A stretch of 64,000 nt of DNA from positions 8,582,001 to 8,646,000 of the forward strand of contig OY855916.1 in assembly GCA_963693305.1 (NCBI GenBank), read 5' to 3'. Of the stretch, positions 33,601 to 45,589 are shown piece by piece (within the stretch, counting starts at the first letter, position 1; every line of letters starts with the position of its first letter). A program made the translations under genes and the position numbers. Source of the stretch: Meandrina meandrites. Lineage: Eukaryota > Cnidaria > Anthozoa > Scleractinia > Meandrinidae. The notes under the pieces were generated by a model. The model saw only the letters and a list, made by a program, of their open reading frames with translations. It did no database searches and was not told the origin of the DNA.

Positions 33601-33761
33601 CAGTGTACTGTCAAGAGACTTGGCAACTCGGACGCAAGACAAGAATCGCAGGAACAATTTTTCGGACAGGTGAAGTTCTGCAATTCAGCTTCTTGTCCGA
33701 GAGTTCCTCTGCTAAACGCAAACAATACGAGAAATGTCTGCCACAAGAAATAAACAATCAT
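27643..33761 (-). CDS. Leucine-rich-repeat GPCR (LGR), five exons, 615 aa
   Basis: Exons on the minus strand: 33761-33538, 30845-30774, 30347-30276, 29235-29164, 29050-27643. All junctions are phase 2 and the total is exactly 616 codons. Exon 1 starts at an ATG and gives a signal peptide (IVYFLWQTFLVLFAF) plus a CPKNCSCDSC LRR N-cap. Three 72-nt exons each encode one 24-residue LRR (for example LSNNLIEVIPENTFEGL). The last exon encodes another LRR, a Cys-bearing hinge and seven TMs, with TIERYLVIV at TM3 and NACLNPFLFAFRNEAF at TM7. This layout is that of glycoprotein-hormone and relaxin-type receptors, but four LRRs is few compared with the nine or more usual in those families. Extra 72-nt exons in the 2.7 kb first intron cannot be excluded. 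Ligand unknown; a Gs-linked peptide-hormone receptor is plausible. Confidence 0.92.
29730..30125. repeat. (TGAC)n/(TGAT)n tetranucleotide array
   Basis: About 400 bp of TGAC, TGAT and TGGC units lie in the LGR intron between the LRR exons at 29164-29235 and 30276-30347. A Gln/Ser-rich open frame across it is a repeat artefact. Confidence 0.95.
32390..32903. mobile_element. Non-autonomous DNA transposon, copy 2 (514 bp, 7-bp TSD)
   Basis: Same family and orientation as 3667-4192. It begins TCGGGGGTGGAAGTGGAAT and ends CTTCCACCCGGCCCCCGA. It is flanked by the 7-bp direct repeat TCCAGAG (32383-32389 and 32904-32910), different from the first copy's, as expected for independent insertions. It lies in the first intron of the LGR gene. 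Confidence 0.85.
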
Positions 33762-35870
33762 TCTGGCCAGTGATGTTCTCTAATGTCTGAAGCTTTTCAT
33801 TCGTCAAAGAACGCGAGAAACGCCTTTGGCACCAAGTAGGGAAACATGATAAGGACGCTTTTAAACAATCATTTTGTGATATCGCTACTTCCGATGTTTT
33901 AAGTAGTGAGAGAGATTGATCCGCAACAGGCTCTCACTCGCAGGATATGAAAAACCTGACTGTCAAGAGTGAAAATTGCAATTACTTTCTTCTGCCTTAA
34001 TTTATATCCACAATTAGTAGAGATATATTAGGACTTGCACGCTCCAATTTTGTAAGTAAATTGGATGTCAAAAATTCCCGCGGGGACAGCCGAGTCGATT
34101 TAGCAGTCCAAATACCTTTTTTGTGAACCACGTGCTGTCCACTGTAGGAAATAATTGGATAGTTCTTTGAATAGAAATTACACTTGTAATATGATTACGA
34201 GGCAAATATATCATAAACTGTAATTAAAAATCACAGGAAACATTTGGCTTCCTTTTCCTGTGTTAAACCGTAAGCGATGAACATGGGAGACTCGACAAAA
34301 ATAAATTCAGTAAAACTTTTTCAATCTTCTAGCAAATCTAAAGATGATTCGCTCTGCAGGTGAATGCTGTACTTTCAGCGAGTTGATTTCGGGTGACGAT
34401 AATAGAAAACGTCAATCTAATAAAAGTAATTAAGATTTTACTTAAGAACCTCGCGATCAGCGCGATTTATATACAGTTTTTATCAGATCGGTGTCAGAAC
34501 TATTTTCAGATTGCAGCATTTGCAATAGTATACTAGTAGAATTCTACTAATTCAGTTCTTGCTGACTATGTAAAGACAAAGTTTTTTAAAAAAATGCCAA
34601 ACAAAACATTAAAAAAATTTCCGTCCTGCTTCAAGTGCTCCCAAAACGCAAAATCCAGTGATTTCACGCTGTTGTTTTGCAGAGGAAGCAGTAGAAATGT
34701 ACAAAGGTTTATAACGCACGTGCAAACCAATTGCGCTGCTCATCTTTGTGATTTCAAACTGCCTGCCAAATCTGGGCGGACGTAAGACCTTTTTAAAATG
34801 TAGTTTTATATATGAAAAATAAACTGAAGGTTGGGATCTTAATTTCGAGATGAGAGTTTTTGATAATAGCTTTTATCATAACCACTGGTAAGAACCTTTA
34901 AGCATAGCTTTATATGCAGAGCCATATTCACACGTTCTGCAGTGGCAAATCAGTAAAACTCATGATACAGTCAGACCCTGAAAAAAATGCAGGTTACCCG
35001 TAAAAAAAAAGCCGGGAAAGTTCACGTGACCAAATTATGATTGGCAAAAGGAACAGGACGGCCTTCCCCTTTATTGGTCTAGTTGTACTAGCCACAGCTT
35101 GGCGAGATCTCGAAATCCGGTCTCAGAGTTAGCGGATATCTACATAATTACTTTAATTTGCGAAGTCAAATATCTGATTAATCTATCTTCATAAAACTTG
35201 CTCCAATATTTCAGTCTTGACTAGCTGGCGACGTCTTTGTGCTTTACTATCGTTAAACTGGTATAATCACTCAAGGATAGATTGCTTGAGCACAGATGTT
35301 TCACGACTTACGTCATACATGACGCAATGGTATGTCCCATCGATAAGAATTACGAGAAGAATTATATTACGACAACTGTTTAAAGGTGACAAGTTTTCAA
35401 GTCCCGTTTTTAAATGTTTCCGAGCGGACAATTCACTTATGTAAGTCAAAAATGCCAAAATAAAAACGGATGAAAAGAGTTTAAGAAGGTGTCTATTTTG
35501 GCACTGAATTTTATTGAAATAAAGATTGAACTAAAGATGCAAATGATTCGTCAGGAACATCTATATCTAATGCTTGCCATTTTGTAAACGAATCCCGACC
35601 CTTTGTCAAACATTCCCGCCAATTCGTTGCGAGCGTATTTTTCTTGTTCGCGTATTTATCTTGTCTTATTATTCGTCGTCTACACTTTGTCTACACTTGC
35701 ATGTTGTCTGCTACAAAATCCATGTTGCAAACTGGAGAGTGAAAAGATACAATCGATTTACTAAACCAATCAGATCGCAGCTTAAAGATTGGTCGAAAAG
35801 TAAGAATATAACGCCTACTTCATAGAATCCCGATTTCTTGAACCTTCAGGGGAAACGAAACTTCGGGAAG
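33762..35870. other. LGR upstream region and intergenic DNA
   Basis: Sequence 5' of the LGR start codon. No other exon or repeat structure is clear; short frames here lack family motifs. Confidence 0.45.
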
Positions 35871-35874
35871 TTCG

Positions 35875-36300
35875 AAAAATCGGAGGTAAAATTACAGAGA
35901 AGTGCTATCCAAGGGAAATGAAACTTGCTTCGAGAATTCAAGGGTAAAATTACAGAGAAGTACTGTCCAAGGGAAACGAAAATTGGTTCGAGAAATCAGG
36001 GGTAAAATTACAGAGAAGTACTGTCCAAGGGAAAAGAAACTTACTTCGAGAAATCAAGTTAGAGCAGTACCTCTTGTGAACCTCTAATTTCAGAGGCATT
36101 CTAAAACAATATTGCTCATTGTTTTCAGGGATAGGGGCATTGTTTGTGCCCTTTGTCCTATTGTTCTTATGGCCAATCATGTGAGATGTTCAATGAGGTG
36201 CTGGTCGACTCGAAATCAAGGGCAAAATTACAGAGAAGTATTATCCAAGGGAAACGAAATTTGTTTGGAGAAATCGGGAGTTCGAGGATTCTACTGTACT
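35875..36300. repeat. 58-bp tandem repeat with an interruption
   Basis: AAAATTACAGAGAAGT(A/G)CTxTCCAAGGGAAA recurs three times in a row from about 35888 and once more at about 36225 after an unrelated 150-bp stretch. Spacing is about 58 bp. Confidence 0.8.
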
Positions 36301-36540
36301 TAGAATTGGACCAAGGACTCTTTAGAAGATCACATGATGAAGTTCTTTTTGGCCTGCAATCGTTTAGAGTTTCTACTCAAATAACACTGACGATTACTCG
36401 TCCTGGTTTTCTGTGAGCTATAGTTGACTCGGCTGCACGTCTCGATGACTGTTATATCATAGTCTAATTGTTAAATATAGAGTATGTTTACCTGACGTCA
36501 TCATACTTAAAATCTGAACCGTTATACAGTAATATAATAA

Positions 36541-36810
36541 TTAGATTTAGGGCCCTAGGCGCTAATTCAATTTTTGGAACGTAGAGAAGGCACTTAAACG
36601 AGACAGAGCGGGTATTCGCTGCGGAACATTCACTTTGTGAATAAGCATTTTAGTACCTGGACATTGCCAAAACGATATAATTATTAGATTTAGGACCGTA
36701 GGCGCTAATTCAATTTTTGGAACGCAGAGAAGGCACTTAAACGAGACAGAGCGGGTATTCGCTGCGGAGCATTCACTTTGTGAATAAGCATTTTAGTACC
36801 TGGACATTGC
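36541..36810 (+). repeat. 127-bp direct duplication
   Basis: TTAGATTTAGG...TGGACATTGC at 36541-36667 is repeated almost identically at 36684-36810 with a 16-bp spacer. Only a handful of differences, so it is recent. Confidence 0.9.
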
Positions 36811-37959
36811 TTAAACTAGAAACCATAAATTTGTTACGTTTCCCTCGATGTGCATAAACTCAGTTGACAAAATAGTATTCATCTCAAAAGTAATTCGAAA
36901 AAGAGCTGAAATGGCATCTGTGCCACATACTGCAAATCGTTCTTATGACGATCAGGACACTTAAATAGAGCGTATAAATAGAGCGTTTATTGGAATAGGA
37001 GTGCTTACTACAACAAAAGTAATCACCTTCCAAGGGAAGGGGGGGGGGGGGGGGGGGGGCTTTATATGACAGGGAGAGCTTATTGGATGGAGGACTCCCG
37101 ATCGAATCATTGCAACTTAAAATTGTGAAGAGCATACCTTTACAACCAAACACTTTTTCGACGATACTGGTAATTTTTGAAGCTAAAGTAATTTCCATGT
37201 AATGTAATCAGCTCATTACTTCATTCAGTTGCAAATTGAGCAATAAATCGCGACGTCATAATTTTCCCATTAATTTTTTAAGCGATGACGTCATTTTATG
37301 ACGTCATCGGTTAATGCTGTAAAGCGGAAAAGCGATGGAATTTATGGAATTTTTGGTGTTACGGTGTGACGATTACTCCGTGAATTGAACCGAAGAGCAA
37401 TGGGAACTAGCTGCATTGTTTGTATTCTTTTTGAGATCCGCCATCTTGTTTTTTGGCAAAGGAAGATACCGATCGGCAAACGTTATTTCATTTGCAGCTG
37501 TTAAATTGAGATTTCGAGTCTGCAGTGAGTGTTGCACTTTATCAGTTATCGAATAAATTTGGCATAGGGTTAAGAAGTGATGTCTGTCGTGACTGCAGAC
37601 GAAGCAACCGATTATTAGCAGTTTTGAAACATCTGTTGAAAAGGTGAGCCATCTTAAACCTTTTTTTAAGCGATGACGATGACGTGATCAATTAATCTCG
37701 CCGTGCGAGTGGACAGGATCTGTTGTTGTCTGTTGTCTGTTGCCTGTTGTGATCAACCGATCTGTAGAACCGAATACTGGGAAAAGAGATCAAGTCAACT
37801 CAACAAGAAATCGTCGCATAGAACTCAAAGCAAAATACTCCTGGGCCGTTAGAAAGGACTAATTTAAAGCATAAACGAAAGAAACAAGTTATATTTGATG
37901 CGTTCTATAAGATTTAGTAAACAGAAATCTCTCCATTCTTTAAAACAAAAGGTGTAAGC

Positions 37960-38147
37960 AATAGGCCATTTCCGAGTTACCCTTTGCCTCTGTTTCAAAA
38001 CGAGTCTAGGTGCGAAACCATTCATATGAAAATGAGTTTCACCTGCACGTCCATTTTCATGCAAATAAAACTCATTTTCATTTGAATGGTTTTGCACGTA
38101 GACTCGTTTTGAAACAGAGGCAAAGGGTAACTCGGAAATGGCCTATT
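37960..38147. mobile_element. Near-palindromic MITE (188 bp) with about 75-bp arms
   Basis: AATAGGCCATTTCCGAGTTA at the left mirrors TAACTCGGAAATGGCCTATT at the right. The match continues inward for about 75 bp per arm with a few mismatches, through AAACGAGTCTA and ATGAAAATGAG. Non-coding. Confidence 0.9.
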
Positions 38148-40658
38148 TTAAACAGCGTTTGACCGTGCATCGTATATCGTATGTCACGCCAAGATAACGC
38201 AATTTTTGTTGAACAATCATTCAGCACAGAAGTTGTCAGTTACTTTTATTTACCCTAATTTTTTGACAAATGTCCTGAAAATTATCAAAGACCTCTTGTG
38301 AAACGTCATCGCTTCTGCATGCATCGCGTGCCGTTTATTTTTTCTAGTGTGCCAATCAGATTTTTATGTGGTAATTAAGGCGAGGTATTTCATTCATCCT
38401 GTCAATAATATCTGTCAATAATATCTGTCTATAATATCTGAAATTCTGTCCAATTGTTGTCCGAAATTACGAGAAATTGGCCTAAAAATTTAAGTGTGAA
38501 TAAAGGTCGAAATAAAGTGTGTCCGAATTTAGTTTTTGGACTTTTGTGAAGCTCAAAAACTAAGGGAAGGCAAAACTTTAAATTAAGAGTTATTTATCAC
38601 TGTGGCCGTCATATTTATGCTGTTAAAATGCAAATTGAACACGTAATTTCGGAGAATGTAATCAAGAAAAATCTGCAAAGTTTAATCATTTTCTTGATGT
38701 GGGTGATAAAGCTTTCATAGCTATGTTTTACTTGTATTAATGCAGACACTACTATTTTGAATTTAACTTCTTTCTATGCAATGTAAAAGTAAACTGCTCG
38801 TGTAATTAACAAGCCATGATATAGATCGAGTAAGCACTCTAAACTAACCGTAAAAATGGCATCAATATTCCATTATTTGGCTCTCAAATTTGATACTTCA
38901 CTATTGCGACGAGCCCGTTTGCTTAATTTGTCTCCTGTGGCTAGTCTGAAACGACTGCGTACCCTCGGGTCCCTTAACCTAATTCCCAGGAGGGGAGGGG
39001 TAATGAGATGGTTGCATTTCATGCTATGCTTGGTAAACCTCATGGCTAATTTGCATGGTAACATGAAAACCATCATGGCGGTACAAATGAGCCCGCGCTC
39101 TTTCGAGAGGGCAGCTTGGATCGAGGCACGCAAAAGGAGCTAAATAGCCTCAATTCTATTCCGTGATTTTGCCGTCCGGTTTGGCTCCAAACTTCTCGCC
39201 GTGTCGGCTAGCTAACATTCGCGTGTCAGATGAAAGTGATAACACGCCCCCATACAAAAGTGTTACTGCCTGGCGCCAACACAGTGCTAATCAGGTGATA
39301 TGACCTGATATCGCTTACATTGCTTTCAAAAGAGGGCTTTCCTGAAAGAATAGTGGAAAGAGCGATGAGACAACTTGGAACCGAGAAAGTATTTTTTACC
39401 GCCGAGAACAAAAGGTAAAGAAATGCTGCTATTGTCGTTAATTTTCCATAACAGTGTTTGCCATTCTTCATTGAATTGTGTTTAATAACGGACGCTTGCA
39501 TGTAATAACAATGACAATAGACACTGTGTGTTAGTAGATGATTTAGAGAAGGCTCTCCCAGTAAGCGTCAAATTAAAGACATTGCGAAAGAACTGCTTTA
39601 ACAATATTTGCAACTATATTAATTTCGTTTTTGGGACTTGATATAAACGCGTTTTTAAATTCGATTTGATTTGGTTGACGCAGAGAGGTTTGAAATCTTT
39701 TCGTCTTGTGCAAGTTTGGTGAAATACACGAGGCCTAATGAACTCATTGTATAAAACTAAGCGAGTCTGGGGGGGTCAAAAGAAGAAAAAAGAACGCCTA
39801 AGACATTAATAATGTCATTATCTCTTTTAGCCATTGTGTCGCTTTATTCTTCAAAAATCGTTTATCATGTAATTACACGTTTGTTCTGTTGATAGGTGTT
39901 TGGCTTAAAAAGACAAAACACCGGCCCTGGAAGACGGTGCCATACAAATCTTGTTATTAAATCACTTGTTCTGGTTATAAAAGGTCTGACAACTTTACAA
40001 ATCTCAGCCGCGAGAGCATTCTCCAGTCAAAGATTCCATTCCTGACACGGTTCTTCTTGTAACAGGAAATCTGTTCACTTAAATACAATATAATTCCACC
40101 AGGAAAATCGCTATGCTCTAAAATTATCAACAATTGTCTTTTTAAATTACAATTTACACTTCTGTAAGAGCAATCGTTATATTACTCTTTTCTTTACGAC
40201 GTGAATAATATATTTATAACCATTTTTGGTACACGAAAAAATTGTTTCTTCAACATGACTACCGAAGCATGTTGTTTGTAAAGATATGCATCATTTCAAA
40301 CATGATACCAATCTGTTTAAATATGGCAGCTATGGCCTCTTGTAAATATACCTGACTATTTTTTGTTTAACAAATTCTGTTTTCCCCTGCATGGGTGATA
40401 TATACTTTTTTACAGGATTAAAATATTGCGGGAATTAATTTATGTTCTTTGAATTTTTACTTGCCGACTCGAACGACATTTTCTGGAATTAAATGTTAGT
40501 GTTCGATAAAATCAACGTCAGATATTTTGGCAAGCGTGCTGAAAGTACGGCTTTGCCTTGCCGGACAACCTAGTTTGTAGCTGAAAGATCAGCTAGCGGT
40601 GATGCCGGCTCGTATAGTTTCTCCATCGCTGTGTTATGAGTTTTGTTTGGCTCTTGTT
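38148..40658. other. Intergenic region downstream of the gremlin-like gene
   Basis: AT-rich with short frames only. It must hold the 3' UTR end of the gremlin-like gene, but no convincing polyadenylation hexamer stands out. Confidence 0.4.
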
Positions 40659-41567
40659 TTAGGATTGTGGTAGGCCGCAGTCTTTACAAGCACAATCCAA
40701 CACAATTTTTACCTTCTTTATCACAAAAGAAGGATTTTGTCCAGGGCATTCTAGTCGTACGTTGATGGTCTCCTGTCTCGATGGCGCACAGTAGGAACAA
40801 GAGAAAAACCTCTTTGGGATATAAAACGAGTTGCATTGTCCATAACACATGTTGTTGTCGACTTCAACATGATTGCAGCCGTGATGTCGAACTGTTTCCT
40901 TGAAAGGGTGCGCATTGCACCAGTCTGTTTTGAGATTCAACCTGCCTAAGTTCATGACACTGCTGCCGCCGGCTAGAGGTAGGTCCTGGCCAAATATGAT
41001 TGGCTTTCCTTGTGGCGTCACAACAGAGTTTTTAGCGTGCTCGCTGTTGTCAAAATTGACCTTCAGTTGTAGTGGATGGTTTTCACTGTCGCCATCCTTT
41101 TCTTCTTGGGATTTGATTGGAAGGAATTCCCACGGTTGCTTTCTCGATCGCTTCTTACTGCTTCCCAGAGGCAAGCCACTGCCATCTTGCACCTTTGACG
41201 CGGGATCATTCAAATTGAGGTCGCCTTGAACGGATGGACGCGAAACTTTTATTTGCATGAGTGACTTCTCGCCCCTAATTTTTTGGCTTTCCGCGGATTT
41301 TAAGCTGTTTTGGGCCGTTGTTGGTCTCCTTAAAGTGCGCGCTGCACCACTTTTGCCCTCTCGTGGAATAACTTGTTTTCCAAGTAACCCATTAGCGTCT
41401 TCCTGTGAAAGTTGTCCTTTTTCATCTGAAGGAAGCGCGCTGGATTTGCGATTAAGAAAATCTTCCAACACCGGAATTGGCGATGAACAAAGCGATGGCA
41501 GGTCCGCCAAAACCAAGAACATGACCAAACAATAACGGCTGAACTGAACGATCCTTTTGACTCCCAT
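40659..41567 (-). CDS. Gremlin/DAN-family secreted cystine-knot protein, 302 aa
   Basis: Single coding exon from ATG to TAA. A signal peptide (about residues 1-29, YCLVMFLVLADLPSLCSS core) is followed by a long polar, low-complexity region with a basic KKRSRK cluster at 138-143, which could be a proprotein cleavage or heparin-binding site. The C-terminal DAN domain (217-297) holds ten Cys at 217, 231, 241, 245, 257, 260, 274, 292, 294 and 297, including CYGQC and CAC, and the NSFYIPKRF stretch typical of gremlins. Family members bind and block BMP ligands outside the cell. The CTCK layout and CYGQCNSFYIP favour gremlin over cerberus or DAND5, but the long N-terminal region is not gremlin-like, so orthology is tentative. 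Confidence 0.92.
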   Translation of the reverse strand: MGVKRIVQFSRYCLVMFLVLADLPSLCSSPIPVLEDFLNRKSSALPSDEKGQLSQEDANGLLGKQVIPREGKSGAARTLRRPTTAQNSLKSAESQKIRGEKSLMQIKVSRPSVQGDLNLNDPASKVQDGSGLPLGSSKKRSRKQPWEFLPIKSQEEKDGDSENHPLQLKVNFDNSEHAKNSVVTPQGKPIIFGQDLPLAGGSSVMNLGRLNLKTDWCNAHPFKETVRHHGCNHVEVDNNMCYGQCNSFYIPKRFFSCSYCAPSRQETINVRLECPGQNPSFVIKKVKIVLDCACKDCGLPQS

Positions 41568-44500
41568 CTAAACAAATAGAAGATAGCAATCAAGTTTAAA
41601 TCATCTTTGTTAAGTCGAACGTGCTATAGCTATGTCCACGTAAGTTTATCTAGTATTGACACAAACGAATCCACATACTGGGAACTTTCGCGATTAGTAA
41701 TTATATTGGTACTATTTTTCTGCCCACTTGAGATGCATAATTGAAACAGTATATATATTTTTTATTTGAAGTCATGTATAGAGGAATTTTATAAACAGAA
41801 ATGATCAATCGCGCGTTTATATACTGGAAGGAAAAGAGAAACTTTCTTCTGTTTTGTCGGTAACGATAGTAAAGTTTGTTTCGGCTGCAACATAACCTCT
41901 GCAAAAATACCCACACATTAGCTGTTAAACTACTTATTTGTTTGTGGCGGATTTTGGTTTGTTTGGATTTCGTTAAGACACTCGTACCTTCAAGAACAGG
42001 AAGGAACTTACAACAAATTGTTTTCTTGGACTAACCATGTCTGATTCGGAAAAAGCACATCAAAGTGCCGGGATAAATTACCTTCAATCCTTCAATCCTC
42101 TTTACCCGATGGAAATTTCTTGTTGATGTTTATCTGCAATAAGGACAAAATGTAAAGCGTTAGAGGTTATCAGTCAAAGCAATTTCAAAGGTCTTTGGTC
42201 AAGATAGGCAAGTCGATTGTCGGTTTGTAAAGTTGTGAAGTTTTCAGTTTTAAGCTGAGCGTTCTCCGATTCGTTGGCTTACCGTGTTAACCAAAGAGTA
42301 CTTCTCCTTTGTGCGGGAAGAAACACAAGCTCCGAAATCTCTGCTCAAGGCTACAAGTGTTGCGTTGAAGCACTTGTTTGAAAATAAGCTGCTTGCGCCG
42401 AACCTTACCGTATATTGTTTTTTCGCACGGCGCCCGCTGCCGACAAAACCACAGTAATTTAGACAATTAAAGCACCTTTTCTTTGTTTGCGGTTCTTGTC
42501 TTTAGTCATACGGTCTGAACAGCCAATGTGTGATTTATTGAGCTAAAATATCGATTCGTTCCAGTAAAGCCAAAGATTACTGGCGCCTGTGAAGCGGCAA
42601 TGAATAGCTCCCTTAGAAAGCCTTTTGTGGTTGTATTGTTGCGTTCGGCAACAAGTGATAAATGAAAGCCATAATTGTCGCCGTCTTTGACAAATGTTTA
42701 AAAGCAAACTCTCGTAAACCAATTAAATCTCTTGCTTAGGTTTTAAGGCATCTTTTTCTTGTCAAATTGCTTATAATAGCACCTCATTATATGCATTTTT
42801 ATATATGTTGGCGCCAGGGCGGAAGTCTTGCCCCACTTCAAAGAATGCTAAAGAGGGAAAAACTGGGGAGAAAATGTTTGTGCCACCTTTCCATTTATAG
42901 ATTTTAGCATATTCACGTAAAATCAGAACTTACGTAATTTTGTTGACGCCACTAGCAAAAAAGGAAGTCTACGAATTTATAAGAATATTAGAAAGAATTG
43001 TTTCCTGATTTAACCGCGGCGCCGAAAGATAAAAGATATCCTTTGCACTTGAGTTAAAAAAGGCCGCCATCTTGAACTTAATACATGTCCGTCTGCTATA
43101 CTTTAGTGGCAAAATCGTCAAAACATTGCAACGCAGAAGCTTCGTTTTGTTTACGTTTTAGTAAGACAAAATTTTAAATAAAATTTACTGAGCTATGCGC
43201 TTAAAGGTTAACAAAATTGTCACCGTATCTATTTTTCAGTAGATATCGTTTCTCTGTACAAAATCTATGAATGTATTCTTAAATGCATGACGAACAGAAA
43301 AACATGTTTTCTCGAAGAAGCGCGAACTTCTCAGAGGTTCTGACAAGAATAGAGTGTATAGCACTAGTAAGTAAAGAAAATTTAGTATTAATTAACTACT
43401 CACATTTTCAAAATGCTTTCCATTTAGAACCGACTATCATGTGGTTGTCGCTTTGCAGAAGCGCGCGCAAACTATCAGTACAAATTCGCACGTGAAAAAG
43501 TATTTTCTTCCAATTGGTTCTCTCCCGGTCTTTTCACAGACTTGGTCCTTGCGCAAACTAACCCAATCAACTTTTTTTTTCCCGTTTTGTCGCAAACTCC
43601 AAAATGCATCAATATAGGATATATTTATTTCCGATCAGCTCCAAGGTTAAGGTTGCAAATCAAACGATATCTGATAAAATAATTGAAAACAAAGATGAAA
43701 TTATGATGAGATCTTGTAACAGCCTGGAGCGAATATTCAGACTGTATCTTGTCAATACACTTTTTTTAAAGAGAAGAATACAGGAGCATTTTATGAAGCA
43801 CCGAAATATTAAATGTAGTTACATGAATCGAAAATAACCCAGTTTATTGCTGTTTCAATCTCTTATGTTTTCTTGTATTTATCATAATCACTTCAAGAGT
43901 TCTGTTGACGTAAGCTGTCTTGAAAGTGACGTCTTCACTTCAGCGGCCATAAATTCAGAATAGGCTACCCGATATAACAATATGCAGCCGATACAAAAAT
44001 GTGGCTTATTAGACTCATACCTTCGTCGGTAATATATACAGGACAATTTTCAGCCATGATCTGTCTTTAAAAAATGCAAGTTCAGTTCCCTAAAGTTGGT
44101 TTGTTGTATCCTTGGAACAGTGTTTATGCAGGAGTTTCTACCGAGAATACGCTGGGTCACAAATTGTGAGATTCTCTTTATATTCCAGTCGTATGAATTT
44201 TTGTGTTCACATGGAAATTAAGTCCACGAGGCCGGATGAAAATTGTTTATCTAAACCAAGGTGATAAGCGAGATGTCAACCAGGTTTATAGTAAATACGC
44301 GGTTTATTGTCGTGGCGTGCACTCGCCGGTGTTTTAGTTCGTTGACTGGCCGGTGGTGAGGACATTTCCAAGCGATCTATATGCAGGCGCCGAATTACAC
44401 TTAAACACTTCCGTTGATTAACAACTCTTCGCAAATTTGGCTTTGTGCGAAGAGCATCTTCGTAAGCACTTCAATTCCGCACTCATTCTACAAAAGAAGC

Positions 44501-45035
44501 ACGACATGAATTTTGTCTTGGGAATCACGTCACCACTAAGATATATCATCGAGTCTTGTGTCTGACGAAAGCGTGGCTCTTGGAAGTCAAGAAGTCTGAG
44601 CAGATATTATCCATTGCCATGCCCCCAGCTCCAGAAGTCTTCCATAACTATTTTTCATGTCTTCGAGTACGCGGTGTTTCAAAGGACTCACGTATGTGAT
44701 TCACGGGCTCCGAAAGTTTAAAGAAACCGCGGAGAAAGAGTAATAAATCATAGGGCAAAAGGTGGATGATTTACAAGCTGTTTTAGTGTTTTTGTCCAAC
44801 ATCTCAAGTGCTCCAATTTCGCCGATACCAAGAAAACGAGCGGTATGTAAATAGCTTTTACGACTTGTCACGTCGCATGAAGTCTATGAATTCAAGTTTG
44901 TTTATAGTTCAACTAGAGCGAACAAAGATCAGCTATTTTCTCGGCAACGAACACCGTTCAGTGTACAATTTTTTCCTCGCGTTTTCCTAGTTACACGTTT
45001 TTCCTTTTTCTTTCTGCCCCAGGTACAAAATTTCC
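41568..45035. other. Upstream region of the gremlin-like gene and intergenic DNA
   Basis: Probably contains the promoter and any 5' UTR exon of the gremlin-like gene, but I cannot place them. No other coding exon is recognised. Confidence 0.4.
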
Positions 45036-45360
45036 ATGCTTCCCGCGCTTGACCGAGGTCACTGGTATGTTTTCCACACGCGCTGCCGCTGGTTGTATGT
45101 TTTCCCGCGCCTTGACAACGGTTACAAGTTCCTGCGCTTTCCGATGCAGTTACGTGTTTTTCTTTCGAGTTCCAATGCAATTTGCGGTCACCACTACTGT
45201 TTAAAGTTTTACGACAGTCATTTAGAAAACCGCTGGAACAACCTGGCTAATTAAGTGGCCTCATTACTAAATATAAATATATTTAACTATTTGAAAGACT
45301 CTTCTGACACACTGATATTTTTTTCCGTTTTTAGTGGGTGTCTAGACTTTAGACTAGCCT
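45036..45360 (-). repeat. Duplicated block, copy 1, with minisatellite units
   Basis: A few inverted CATGTAAC...GCGCGGGAAA units are followed by TTAGAAAACCGC, GGCTAATTAAGTGGCCTCAT, GAAAGACT and GTCTAGACT. The same succession of blocks recurs at 45590-46015. Confidence 0.65.
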
Positions 45361-45589
45361 GTAAACCTACACATGGCATATTGCTAAGAACTGGGCACAA
45401 GCTTCCATGCTGGGTACCGCCAGTTATATTTACGGTAAAAAGTACAAAGATGCAAGAAAATAAAGCAAAAATGCAATCGGGACAGAAAATTAAGGTCCAA
45501 AAACAAGGACATTAGGTTTTGGTGATTAGTTACAAAACTGAAGGAAAGAAGATTACGTTTTTATTTATGACCTGGGCAACTTTTCCGCC

